This document shows positions 37,230 through 46,443 of a stretch of 64,000 nt of DNA, one piece after another (the first letter of the stretch is position 1; each line of letters starts with the position of its first letter). Made by a program: the position numbers and the translations under genes. The notes beneath the pieces were generated by a model. The model made no database searches, was not told the DNA's origin, and saw only the letters and a program-made list of their open reading frames with translations. This stretch comes from Burkholderiales bacterium RIFCSPLOWO2_02_FULL_57_36 (GTDB lineage: Bacteria; Pseudomonadota; Gammaproteobacteria; Burkholderiales; Burkholderiaceae_D), in the NCBI GenBank assembly GCA_001770855.1, contig MESE01000069.1:1-64000 (forward strand), given 5' to 3'.

Positions 37230-38200
37230 GTACAGCGTCGCGCGCATCACCAAAGCGCGGTATCACATCAAAGCGCTGGTGGCCGTGGGCGAAACGTCTG
37301 TTCACCTGGGCGTTCTTCGCCGCGGTCGCCTACCTGTTGGTGACCCAGGCGCTGTCGATCGAATGGGGAAAAGTGATTGAGACGATGCGCCGGCGCCCGC
37401 TGGAGGGATTGCTGATTGCGGCAGTGCTGGCCGCCGGCAGTTTTACGCTGTATAGCTGCTTCGACCTGCTGGGCCGCCACATCACCGGCCATCGCATGAG
37501 CACGCGCAAGGTAATGACGGTTACCTTCATCAGTTACGTATTCAATCTTAACTTCGGCGCGCTGGTGGGCGGCTTCGCCTTCCGCTACCGGCTTTATTCG
37601 CGGCACGGCCTCGACGCTGAAGTCATTACGCGTGTGCTCGCCATGAGCATGCTGACCAACTGGCTGGGCTATATTTTTCTTGCCGGACTTGCGTTCTGGT
37701 GGGCGCCGATTTCACCGCCGCCCAGCTGGAAGATCGATGCCTTTGGCCTGGACATATTCGGCATGGTGTTGTTTGCCGCCGCCATCGCCTATCTGTTGAT
37801 GTGTGCATTGTCGCGCCGTCGCACCTGGACTGTCAGAGGCCATGAACTGAGCTTGCCGTCGCTGCGGCTCGCACTTTTGCAGTTGTCGATGTCGTCGGCC
37901 AACTGGCTGCTGATTGCGGGAGTCATGTATACGCTGTTGGAGCAAAAGATCGCTTTCCCAACTGTGCTCGGGGTGCTGCTCGTGGCTGCGATCGCGGGCG
38001 TTATCACGCATGTTCCGGCAGGTTTGGGTGTGCTCGAAGCCGTGTTCGTCGCATTGCTGTCGCATCAGGTTCCCGTGAATGAACTACTGGCCGGGATGCT
38101 TACCTACCGCGCTATTTACTATCTCGCGCCGCTTGTGCTGGCGACGCTGGTCTATCTGCTGGTTGAAGCGCGTACAAAAAAAGTAGAGCCTTCGGGTTGA
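37226..38200 (+). CDS. ybhN: YbhN-family membrane protein (LPG synthase TM domain)
   Basis: A 324-aa inner-membrane protein of the lysylphosphatidylglycerol-synthase transmembrane (UPF0104/YbhN) family, with about eight helices. A characteristic segment is NFGALVGGFAFRYRLYSRHGL; the conserved HVPAGLGVLEAVFVALLS follows. No aminoacyl-transferase domain is attached. The ATG overlaps clsB (ATGA), so the products are made together and may both act on anionic phospholipids. Confidence 0.9.
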   Translation: MSTASRASPKRGITSKRWWPWAKRLFTWAFFAAVAYLLVTQALSIEWGKVIETMRRRPLEGLLIAAVLAAGSFTLYSCFDLLGRHITGHRMSTRKVMTVTFISYVFNLNFGALVGGFAFRYRLYSRHGLDAEVITRVLAMSMLTNWLGYIFLAGLAFWWAPISPPPSWKIDAFGLDIFGMVLFAAAIAYLLMCALSRRRTWTVRGHELSLPSLRLALLQLSMSSANWLLIAGVMYTLLEQKIAFPTVLGVLLVAAIAGVITHVPAGLGVLEAVFVALLSHQVPVNELLAGMLTYRAIYYLAPLVLATLVYLLVEARTKKVEPSG

Positions 38201-38393
38201 CCAGTTGACCTGTTGGCATGCGTTGTGCAAACAGGTGCAGGTGTAGGGCAATGGAAGGTACCTCTCTCCATACGACATCGGATACGCCAGGCAGAGATGT
38301 CGGCATGCGCGCCGATTCACAGAGGAGAATTTCATTCCATTGTCCTGCTGCCCTATAATTCGATTGGTCTGGTACGAAGCTGGAGGGGGCCGA

Positions 38394-39515
38394 TTGAAGA
38401 CAGTGATTCTTGGAGGATATGGTAATTTCGGAGCGCGGATCTGCCGCGCGCTAAACAATGATCCGGAAATCGAAATCGTAGTCGCCGGCAGGGATGCCGA
38501 TCGTGCCGCTAATTTTTGCGCAGAATTGGGCAGTGGAGCAAGCTACTTGCGCATCGATGCCGCTCAAGGCGATTTGGCGCTTAGCTTACGTAATATCGGT
38601 GCAGAGTTGGTGATCCATGCCGCCGGGCCTTTTCAGCAGCAGGGATACCAGGTGCCGCTGGCTGTTGCATCTGCCGGTGCCCATTACATCGACCTTGCAG
38701 ATGGCCGGCGTTTTGTCTGTGACTTTCCACACGCATTGAACGATGCTTTCCGCAGTAGCGGGCGAATTGCCATATCGGGAGCCAGCACCGTACCTGCGCT
38801 TTCATCTGCAGTCATTGAGCATCTGGCTGAAGGGTGGAAGCAAATTCATGAGATCGATTATTGCATTGCACCGGCACAGACCGCGCCGCGCGGCGTCGCA
38901 ACCTTTGCCGGAGTACTTAACTATTGCGGCGCTCCGATACGAGTGTGGCAGGACGGGGAATGGGTGACGCGTTACGGCTGGGCGAATCCGCAGCGCGTCG
39001 AGTTTGCGCGGCTTGGTCCGCGCATCGGGGCACTGTGCGATATCCCCGATCTGGAACTTTTTCCAAAGCGGTATCGCGATGTACGGTCGGTCATGTTTCG
39101 CGCAGCGCTCGAAATTGGGTTAACCCAAAGGACCATGTCGGTGCTGTCGACATTTCGCCGCGCCGGCCTGATAAAACGACCGGAACGGCTTGCCGGGTTT
39201 TTGAATGCGACAGCAAAAATTTTTGATTGTTTCGGTTCAGCGTTGGGAGGCATGGTTGTCCGCGTCACTGGGATCAACGCCTCGGACATGCCGGTTCAAC
39301 ATGCATGGCATATCGCTGCCGATCATGATCACGGCCCGGAAATTCCTTGTATGGCTGCGATTCTCCTGGCACGGCGTCTGGCAAGGAAGGAAATCAGCGA
39401 AGTTGGTGCACAGGCATGCATGGGCTGGCTGACCTTGTCGGACTTTGAGCCGGAATTTTCCCGCTGGAATATGATCACGGACGTCATTGATGAGAGCGGT
39501 CATCATGGTTCATGA
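38394..39515 (+). CDS. saccharopine-dehydrogenase-like oxidoreductase
   Basis: A 373-aa Rossmann-fold protein. TTG at 38394 is the likely start, 5 nt after GGAGGGGG; its product starts LKTVILGGYGNFGARICRAL, exactly at the nucleotide-binding loop. The ATG at 38340 adds 18 residues. Later motifs are ELVIHAAGPFQQQGYQVPLA and GAHYIDLADG, typical of the saccharopine dehydrogenase NADP-binding family. The C-terminal half is variable. Substrate unknown. Confidence 0.88.
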   Translation: MKTVILGGYGNFGARICRALNNDPEIEIVVAGRDADRAANFCAELGSGASYLRIDAAQGDLALSLRNIGAELVIHAAGPFQQQGYQVPLAVASAGAHYIDLADGRRFVCDFPHALNDAFRSSGRIAISGASTVPALSSAVIEHLAEGWKQIHEIDYCIAPAQTAPRGVATFAGVLNYCGAPIRVWQDGEWVTRYGWANPQRVEFARLGPRIGALCDIPDLELFPKRYRDVRSVMFRAALEIGLTQRTMSVLSTFRRAGLIKRPERLAGFLNATAKIFDCFGSALGGMVVRVTGINASDMPVQHAWHIAADHDHGPEIPCMAAILLARRLARKEISEVGAQACMGWLTLSDFEPEFSRWNMITDVIDESGHHGS

Positions 39516-39605
39516 ACGGTTCGAGTTCGACATGCCAGCCTTCGCCATGAGCGCCTTGTACATTCTCAACGCATCTTCTATGCCCCCGTAGAAATACTGT
39601 ATGCC

Positions 39606-39633
39606 TTGACTTGGCTGTGATTCGGTTTATCTT
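39606..39633 (+). promoter_or_regulatory. probable sigma-70 promoter of the first depolymerase
   Basis: TTGACT (39606-39611) and TATCTT (39628-39633) with 16-bp spacing lie 50 bp before the depolymerase start codon. Match is 5/6 and 4/6. Confidence 0.5.
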
Positions 39634-39682
39634 CAGAAGACATGGCTATGTGCCATGCAATAAAACCGATACTGGAGACAAC

Positions 39683-40900
39683 ATGGTCATACTCAAGGGC
39701 GCAGCCGTTCGTGCTGCGTTGGTCGCTTGCGGCCTTATCCTGTCCACTGCCGCATCCGCGGTGGTGGTTACCCTTCCAAAATACAACGTCAGTTTCGATA
39801 ATGTGTCGGTATCCGGCATCTCGTCGGGTGGATACATGGCGGCGCAGATGCATTTCGCGTACTCGAAGACGGTCAAGAAAGGCGCCGGCATCATCGCGGG
39901 CGGTCCGGTCTACTGCTCCCAAGGAAACGTCAGCATCGCGACCGGTCCATGCATGGCCGATACCGGATCGCGCAACTTGCCTTACCTTCTCTCGACGATA
40001 AACACCTGGTCGGGCAACGGCTACATCGACCCGACTTCGAACCTGGCCGCTTCCAAGGTATACCTGTTCTCGGGCACCATCGACTCCACAGTCAAACAGC
40101 CGGTCATGAACGATCTGCGTTCGATGTACACCAACTACATCAACAGCGCCAACGTCAGCTACAAGAACAATCTCGCCGCCGAGCATGCCGTCGCCACTGA
40201 CTTCTACGGCAATGCCTGCAGCTACAAGGGCAGCCCGTTCATCAACAACTGCAACTTCGACACCGCCGGTGAAATCCTGAAATGGATCTACGGCCCGCTC
40301 AACCAGAAGAACGCCGGTACGCTCAACGGAACTTTCGTCAATTACAACCAGAAGTCGTTTTGGGGCAATGCCGATCCAACCAGCCACGGCATGGCCAATG
40401 ATGGCTGGGCCTATGTGCCCGCCAACTGCGCGGCCAACCAGTCCTGCAAACTGCATGTGGTTTTCCACGGTTGCAAGCAGAATGTTGCAACCGTCGGCAC
40501 GCAGTTTTATCAGAACACCGGCTACAACCGCTGGGCCGATACCAACAACATCGTGGTGCTGTATCCACAGGCAAATACCACCTTTGCCAATCCGAACGGC
40601 TGTTGGGATTGGTGGGGTTACGACGATGTGAACTTCCCGGCCAAGAGCGGTGGCCAGATGGTCGCGATCAAGACCATGATCGATCGCATCGTCAGCGGCA
40701 ACGCTGCCGCGCCGCATACCTGCGCAAACTGGTACAGCAGCAATTATGCGCATGTGTACTACGGACGGGCGTATGCATCCGGAGGCAGTGCGTATGCGGT
40801 GAATTCGAATCAATATCTCGGGTATTACTCGACGGGCGCCTATACAAGCGTGCGGCGGACCTCGGCCGGATATTACGCCTATGGAAGCTGTCCGGCATGA
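39683..40900 (+). CDS. phaZ: secreted short-chain PHA (PHB) depolymerase, catalytic type 2
   Basis: A 405-aa extracellular PHB depolymerase. Signal peptide at residues 1-25 (VALVACGL... ending ASAVVV). Lipase box GISSG in SVSGISSGGYMAAQMHF places the nucleophile near the N-terminus, as in type-2 domains. The C-terminal part (YAHVYYGRAYASGGSAYAV, then TSAGYYAYGSCPA) is a about 55-residue module with two cysteines, shared with the second depolymerase at 50706. The start at 39683 follows GGAGAC; the ORF start at 39611 is upstream noncoding. It has no fibronectin domain. Confidence 0.93.
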   Translation: MVILKGAAVRAALVACGLILSTAASAVVVTLPKYNVSFDNVSVSGISSGGYMAAQMHFAYSKTVKKGAGIIAGGPVYCSQGNVSIATGPCMADTGSRNLPYLLSTINTWSGNGYIDPTSNLAASKVYLFSGTIDSTVKQPVMNDLRSMYTNYINSANVSYKNNLAAEHAVATDFYGNACSYKGSPFINNCNFDTAGEILKWIYGPLNQKNAGTLNGTFVNYNQKSFWGNADPTSHGMANDGWAYVPANCAANQSCKLHVVFHGCKQNVATVGTQFYQNTGYNRWADTNNIVVLYPQANTTFANPNGCWDWWGYDDVNFPAKSGGQMVAIKTMIDRIVSGNAAAPHTCANWYSSNYAHVYYGRAYASGGSAYAVNSNQYLGYYSTGAYTSVRRTSAGYYAYGSCPA

Positions 40901-41486
40901 CGTGAGTACATCCTGAGTTGATACCGGAAGCGGGCGCGCTTGTACTCGTGGTGTCGTCAAAGAAAATTGACGGAACTCAATGTCGGGCGCGTACCCTTGC
41001 AGTTTCGCGATCCGCGCGATCGCACCGGCGATGACTCACTTCGCGTTGATCGATGCCGTGGAGCCGGACACGGCAAGCTTCGCCATCACGCAAGGCCAAC
41101 AGTGGCTTTAAACTACACGCAATATCTTGAGGGCGGTAACAATCAAGCTCCCCGGGCAATCGGCAGCAAACAGTAAAGGCGCAGCCGGGATTGGATCTCG
41201 GCGTTCGATGAAGGCCGGGACGCGTACAACGTAGCCGGAGCATCGGTAAAATCGATCCGCCTCACCGCCTTTTTCCAGTTATAATTTTTGTCGATTTGTC
41301 TTCGCAAGAATTAGGTTTCGCAATTGCAACTGGATCCTGGCGCGTGGTTCCTTCCGCATCGCCAACCTGGTCAGGCCGTGCCAAGTTATCAGGGACGTCA
41401 ATATTTCCTCAGGAAAATTTCTTCGGCAGACACATCGATTAGCCATTTCCAGGCTAGACCTTTTCCATAAACCATGCACAATAGCT
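40901..41486. other. 586-bp gap before the KaiC-like gene
   Basis: No firm gene. A 43-codon ORF at 40980-41111 (MSGAYPCSFAIRAIAP...) has GC-rich third positions and a GGA-like site, so a tiny gene or remnant is possible. The minus-strand ORF 40977-41243 overlaps it. The right part (41280-41480) is AT-richer and probably contains the kaiC promoter. Confidence 0.4.
40980..41111 (+). CDS. possible 43-aa ORF or gene remnant
   Basis: Short ORF with third-position GC content like real genes here. The predicted product reads FAIRAIAPAMTHFALIDAVEPDTASF and ends ITQGQQWL. It is not recognised as a family and could be a fragment of a decayed gene. A weak GGAA site precedes the ATG. Confidence 0.25.
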   Translation: MSGAYPCSFAIRAIAPAMTHFALIDAVEPDTASFAITQGQQWL

Positions 41487-43013
41487 ATGGCCATGAACAA
41501 TGATATTCGTTCGGATAACGCCGTATTCCAATCTTCCCGCGCCTGCACCGGCGTCCCCGGACTGGATGATATTTTATGCGGAGGCCTGACACAGAATCGC
41601 GTCTATCTTGTCGAGGGATCTCCCGGCGCCGGCAAAACCACCTTGGCTCTCCAATTCCTGATGGAAGGCATTCGGCATGGTGAAAAAGCGCTTTATATCA
41701 CCTTGTCGGAGACGGTCGACGAACTCAAGGAAATTGCCGGTAGCCACGGCTGGTCGATCGATGGACTTTCGCTGTTTGAACTCGTCAACGACGCCGGCCT
41801 CGATTCGGACTCCGAACAGTCGATCCTTCATCCTTCCGAGATAGAACTTGGCGAGACCACCAAAAGCGTGATGCGCGAAGTCGATCGACTGGCGCCGTCC
41901 CGGGTTGTATTCGACAGCCTGTCCGAGATGCGTCTGCTGGCCCAGAATCCGTTGCGGTATCGGCGTCAGATTCTGGCGATAAAGAATTATTTCTCGACAA
42001 GGAAATGCACTGTGATCCTTCTCGACGATAAGACGTCCGAGACGGGAGACCAGCAATTGCACAGTATTGCGCACGGCGTGATCACGCTTGAACAGCTTGC
42101 CCAGGAATTCGGCAAGGAACGCCGCCGTTTGAATATCGTCAAAATGCGCGGAATCAAGTTCCGAGGCGGTTATCACGATTTCATTCTCGATACAGGCGGG
42201 ATCAGGGTGTTTCCGCGTCTTATCGCGGCTGAGCATGGCCGCCAGTTTTCATCGGCTGTCTGCTCCACCGGTTCCACGGGCCTGGATCAGTTGATGGGAG
42301 GCGGTTTGGTGCCCGGCACCAGTACCTTGGTTGTCGGGCCATCGGGTATCGGCAAGACCACGTTGTCGATCCGCTGCGCATTGAGCGCGCTCGAAAGGGG
42401 TGAGCAGGCCGCATTCTATCTGTTCGACGAGGGCCTGAATACGCTGTTCGCCCGCAGCGCGGCACTTGGTATGGATGTGCATCCCTTTATCCTTAGTGGG
42501 CAACTGAAAATTCACCATATCGATCCGGCGGAACTTGCTCCGGGCGAATTTGCGCAGATGCTGCGCGATGCGGTTGAACTTACGGGCGTGACATTTGTGG
42601 CCATCGACAGCTTGAATGCCTATCTTCAGGCGATGCCGGGCGAAAAATTTCTAACGCTGCAAATGCATGAATTGCTGTCTTACCTGAACCAGCAAGGCGT
42701 CACGACGGTCCTGGTGCTTGGACAGCACGGTCTGATCGGTGAAGTGCGAAGCGATGTCGACTTGAGCTATCTCAGCGATGCGACGGTATTGCTGCGCTTC
42801 TTCGAAGCGAAAGGCCGGTTGCGCCGGGCCGTCACGGTGATCAAAAGCCGCACCAACGCTCATGCGCAATCGATCCATGAGCTGCGCCTGGGCAAGGACG
42901 GCGTCGAAATCGGTGAAGCACTGGAAGGATTCGAAGGCGTCCTCACGGGCTTGCCGACTTATCGCGGCGCTACGCCGATGTTGAGCACTCAAGGCGAAAC
43001 GAATGTACCTTGA
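41487..43013 (+). CDS. KaiC-like double-domain RecA/RadA ATPase
   Basis: A 508-aa protein with two tandem KaiC-type RecA domains. Domain 1 (residues 14-245) has Walker A EGSPGAGKTTLALQF and VFDSLSEM as Walker B. Domain 2 (residues 258-490) has GPSGIGKTTLSIRC and FVAIDSLNAY. In domain 1 the catalytic glutamate region reads YITLSETVDEL, with a single Glu in place of the usual Glu-Glu pair; domain 2 has LFDEGLNT. No kaiA or kaiB gene is nearby. Its stop overlaps the next gene by 11 bp, so it is probably coupled to the hybrid kinase. Confidence 0.9.
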   Translation: MAMNNDIRSDNAVFQSSRACTGVPGLDDILCGGLTQNRVYLVEGSPGAGKTTLALQFLMEGIRHGEKALYITLSETVDELKEIAGSHGWSIDGLSLFELVNDAGLDSDSEQSILHPSEIELGETTKSVMREVDRLAPSRVVFDSLSEMRLLAQNPLRYRRQILAIKNYFSTRKCTVILLDDKTSETGDQQLHSIAHGVITLEQLAQEFGKERRRLNIVKMRGIKFRGGYHDFILDTGGIRVFPRLIAAEHGRQFSSAVCSTGSTGLDQLMGGGLVPGTSTLVVGPSGIGKTTLSIRCALSALERGEQAAFYLFDEGLNTLFARSAALGMDVHPFILSGQLKIHHIDPAELAPGEFAQMLRDAVELTGVTFVAIDSLNAYLQAMPGEKFLTLQMHELLSYLNQQGVTTVLVLGQHGLIGEVRSDVDLSYLSDATVLLRFFEAKGRLRRAVTVIKSRTNAHAQSIHELRLGKDGVEIGEALEGFEGVLTGLPTYRGATPMLSTQGETNVP

Positions 43014-45078
43014 ACACGCCGACGAAGAGCGCATCCTCGTACTTGCGCCGCGGGGCAGGGATGCGCAGGTAATCGAGCAAGTGCTGGGGCGCGACGGCGT
43101 GCATTGCACGATATGCGTCGATTATCCGGCCATGCTGCAAGAAATCAATGTGCCGGCCGGCGCCGCTTTGATTGCAGAAGAAGCGTTGCATGGCGCAGAT
43201 ATGGCGCCGCTGGCCGATTGGCTGTCGCGGCAGGCGTCGTGGTCCGATTTTCCTTTCGTGGTTCTGGTGTCGCAACGCGCCGCGCAGGCCGGTACCGCGG
43301 CGCGCTCCGTACTCAAAAGCCTGGGCAATGTGGTTTTGCTGGAACGCCCGGTCAACGCGGAGACGCTTCGCAGCGCAGTTGCATCGGCATTGCGCGCACG
43401 CAGGCGGCAGTATCAGGCGCGCAGCGACTTGCAGAAACGCATCGGTTCCGAAGAACGTTTGTACATTGCGCTGCAAGCCGGACGTCTGGGTACTTGGGAA
43501 CTGATCCTTGCGAACCGCGCGTTCTATGCCTCCAGAACATGTAAAGAGAACTTCGGGCGCGAGGAAAATTCGGGATTCGACTATGCCGATCTGGTTGCCG
43601 CAATTCATCCGCAAGACCGCGAGCGGCAATTGCGCGCGGTCCGGAATGCAGTCGATACGCTTTCCGATTTCAATGTCGAGTACAGAATTTTCTGGCCGGA
43701 CGGCAGCCTGCATTGGATGCATGTGCAAGGCAAGGTGAGTTGCGATGCCCACGGTCAGGCAACGAAACTGGTGGGCGTCTCCCAGGATGTCACTGAAAGG
43801 CGTGAATCGGAATGGCGATTGCGCGAAAGCCAGGAAGCGCTGTTGCATCTGAATGCGACGCTTGAGAGCCGCATAGAAGAGCGCACCGCCGAACTTGCGC
43901 AAGCCAATGACCGATTGATGCGCGAAATGACCGAGCGCGAGCGCGCCCAGATGGCCCTGGTGCAAACCCAGAAAATGGAAGCGCTCGGACATCTGACCAG
44001 CGGTATCTCGCATGATTTCAACAATCTGCTCAGTGTCATACAAGGCAACGCCGAACTGGTGCATCTAGTCTCGACCGACGAACGCCTGCAGCAGATGGCA
44101 ACCACCATCCGCAAGGCAGCGGAGCAAGGCGCCAAGCTGACCGGCCAATTGCTGGCATTTTCGCGGGGACAACGGCTTGACCTGAAAGCCATTGATCTGA
44201 ATATGGCCCTGGAAGGCGTGAAGGATTTATTGGCTGCATCGCTTGGCTCCGGCATCCGCATCCAGTTCGAACTGGAACCCGGCATTCCACACGTGAAAGC
44301 GGATTTGAATCAAATTGAACTTGCGGTACTGAATCTGGCGATCAACGCAAAGGACGCGATGCGCGATGGCGGCACGGTCATCATACGTACGTCGGTACAT
44401 CCCGCGCCGGCCGATCTGGCTTCCGGGCGCGACTATGCCGTCATTTCATTGATCGATACCGGTGAAGGAATCAATCCGGAAATCATTGCCAAGGTATTCG
44501 ATCCATTTTTTACGACCAAGCCGCTTGGCAAGGGTACCGGGCTGGGGTTGAGCCAGGTATATGGGATCGCACAGCAATCGGGCGGCACCGTGAAGATAAA
44601 GAGCGAGGTCGGCGTCGGCACCACGGTTGAGATATGGCTGCCATTTGCAGAGTGCGGTGAAGCCGCAGGATCGCCTCCGCGAGGCGACATCGGCGTCGGA
44701 TCGGAAAGCAAGCGTGCGCGCATCCTGGTGGTTGAGGATGATCCGCAGGTTCGGCAATTCATTGTCGAATGCCTGGAAATTCTCGGCTATCAAGTGGTGC
44801 AGGCCGATCACGCGCAAGCGGGTCTGGACAAACTTGAGTCGGCGCGCCCGGATTTATTGATTACCGACTTTCTGATGCCCGGCATGACCGGTGCGGAATT
44901 GATCGGGCAGGCGCGCAAGAAGATCCCTGGGCTGCCCGCGATCATTGCGACCGGCTATGCCGATATGCGTGCCATCGACGAAGTCATCGATACAGATATG
45001 ATTTTGCGCAAGCCGTTTCAACTGAACGATCTGGCTTACAAGGTGCAGCACGCGTTGACCGCGGAAATTCCGACTTGA
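43003..45078 (+). CDS. hybrid histidine kinase with degenerate N-terminal receiver
   Basis: A 691-aa cytoplasmic hybrid kinase with no membrane helix. Order: receiver-like domain (residues 8-130) whose phospho-Asp position reads ALIAEEAL and whose Lys is replaced in LLERPV; PAS/PAC (about 145-275); coiled coil; HisKA with ISHDFNNLL (His near 333); HATPase with NAKDAM, DTGEGI and GTGLGLS; and C-terminal receiver with ITDFLMPGMTG (Asp and Lys kept). The start overlaps the KaiC-like gene by 11 bp. It very likely signals with that ATPase; the final acceptor protein is not in the window. Confidence 0.93.
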   Translation: MYLEHADEERILVLAPRGRDAQVIEQVLGRDGVHCTICVDYPAMLQEINVPAGAALIAEEALHGADMAPLADWLSRQASWSDFPFVVLVSQRAAQAGTAARSVLKSLGNVVLLERPVNAETLRSAVASALRARRRQYQARSDLQKRIGSEERLYIALQAGRLGTWELILANRAFYASRTCKENFGREENSGFDYADLVAAIHPQDRERQLRAVRNAVDTLSDFNVEYRIFWPDGSLHWMHVQGKVSCDAHGQATKLVGVSQDVTERRESEWRLRESQEALLHLNATLESRIEERTAELAQANDRLMREMTERERAQMALVQTQKMEALGHLTSGISHDFNNLLSVIQGNAELVHLVSTDERLQQMATTIRKAAEQGAKLTGQLLAFSRGQRLDLKAIDLNMALEGVKDLLAASLGSGIRIQFELEPGIPHVKADLNQIELAVLNLAINAKDAMRDGGTVIIRTSVHPAPADLASGRDYAVISLIDTGEGINPEIIAKVFDPFFTTKPLGKGTGLGLSQVYGIAQQSGGTVKIKSEVGVGTTVEIWLPFAECGEAAGSPPRGDIGVGSESKRARILVVEDDPQVRQFIVECLEILGYQVVQADHAQAGLDKLESARPDLLITDFLMPGMTGAELIGQARKKIPGLPAIIATGYADMRAIDEVIDTDMILRKPFQLNDLAYKVQHALTAEIPT

Positions 45079-45242
45079 TCTGATTACAAGGTTCCGCCAT
45101 TTCATGAGCCGTAAGAAATAGTGAAACAGGTAAATTTGAGTACGATCAAAAAACCGGCGCGCAGTCATGGGGGCGAGCGCAACCATCCATAAAAATATGG
45201 CTTCATAATGGATTTTGCCAATGCAGAATTCAGTGGGGGTTT

Positions 45243-46388
45243 ATGGAGTCGGGAAACATCGCCATTTCGCTGCATTCCAACTCGGTTCCTCATTTTGTGA
45301 ATGGAGCGATGGATCAGCTCTATCAGCACATGCACTCGTCCCTTGCGTATCACGGCATATACGGCCATATCACGCAAGACACGAGTACTTATGTTGCACG
45401 AAAGAATGGAGAGATCGTCGCGGTGATTTTATTTTGCATCGAGAATGGAAAGCTGCGCGTGCTCAACGAACAGTTGCGGCTCGAGGCGGACGAAATCCAG
45501 CGGTTTTCCGACTACATTTTTAACACCTGTCAATCCGTTCACGTTGTTACCTTTCCGGTAATAGAAAATACAATTAGCAGGTTATCGTTTCCGTATCAGC
45601 AATCCCTTTGCACGCAAGACATCGTACTGACGATGCCGGAATCGGTTGAAGCGTACTTGCACAGCCTCGGAAAATCGACGCGCAACTACGTCAAGCGGTA
45701 TCAAAACAAGCTCAAGCGCGACTTTCCATCGATGACCTGCAAAACTTATGGCAACCACGATGCGAGTGAGCAGCATATCCGCGACATCTGTGCCCTGAAC
45801 CGGGCGAGGATGGCAAACAGGTGCACATCCTCCTACATCGATGACGCCGAAACGGAAAGGCTCATCAAGCTGGTCAGGATATGCGGCCTTGTGACTGTGA
45901 TCACAATCAACGGCAGCGTATGCGCGGGAACCATCAATTACCGCTTCGGCGAGAATTATTTCCTGAAGGTGATTGCGCACGACCCCGCGTATGACGAATA
46001 TGGCCTCGGCACGCTGTGCTGCTACCTCACCATTTGCGAATGCATCGCACGCAAGGGCAAGGAGTACCACTTCCTTTGGGGCAGGTATGAGTACAAGTTC
46101 CGGCTTCTCGGAATACAGCGCGATCTCAGTCATCTGGCGATCTACCGGTCGCGTCTCCATATGTTTCTCAACGGCCGCGACGCTTTGAAACTTGCTTACA
46201 ACGGGCGCATGTACGGCGCGAGAGACTGGATGGAACTCAAAATGAGAAGGATGGACAATTCCACCGTTTCTGGAAAACTGGCATTTCATTTCCTGAATAA
46301 TCTGAAAAAAATGAAACGCACCGTAGCCAGATGGCGTGCGCGCAGGCACGCCTCCGTAGTGGAACCGGCGTCGCTTCAGAAAGAGTAG
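45243..46388 (+). CDS. GNAT/BioF2-like acyltransferase, paralogue 1
   Basis: A 381-aa protein whose second half resembles the GNAT/BioF2-type acyltransferase fold (CelD/BcsL-like). Key segments are NYVKRYQNKLKRDFPSMTCKTYGNHDASEQHIRDI and the acyl-CoA-binding-like region GTINYRFGENYFLKVIAHDPAYDEYGLGTLCCYLTI. Its N-terminal half is less conserved. It is about 55 bp upstream of a paralogue sharing the same motifs. The 165 bp before it are free of genes. No signal peptide. Confidence 0.78.
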   Translation: MESGNIAISLHSNSVPHFVNGAMDQLYQHMHSSLAYHGIYGHITQDTSTYVARKNGEIVAVILFCIENGKLRVLNEQLRLEADEIQRFSDYIFNTCQSVHVVTFPVIENTISRLSFPYQQSLCTQDIVLTMPESVEAYLHSLGKSTRNYVKRYQNKLKRDFPSMTCKTYGNHDASEQHIRDICALNRARMANRCTSSYIDDAETERLIKLVRICGLVTVITINGSVCAGTINYRFGENYFLKVIAHDPAYDEYGLGTLCCYLTICECIARKGKEYHFLWGRYEYKFRLLGIQRDLSHLAIYRSRLHMFLNGRDALKLAYNGRMYGARDWMELKMRRMDNSTVSGKLAFHFLNNLKKMKRTVARWRARRHASVVEPASLQKE

Positions 46389-46443
46389 AAGTTCAATCAG
46401 CTCGCAGGCACGTTGCCGACTTCAACGAGGGCACAGTAAGCAT

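Noticed and set aside
39578-40960. Minus-strand 460-aa ORF
   Set aside because: Antisense to the first depolymerase, which has signal peptide and lipase box.
41487-43013. Full circadian clock (kaiABC)
   Set aside because: No kaiA or kaiB in the window; a KaiC-like ATPase alone does not make a clock.
42970-44064. Minus-strand 364-aa ORF
   Set aside because: Antisense to the hybrid histidine kinase.
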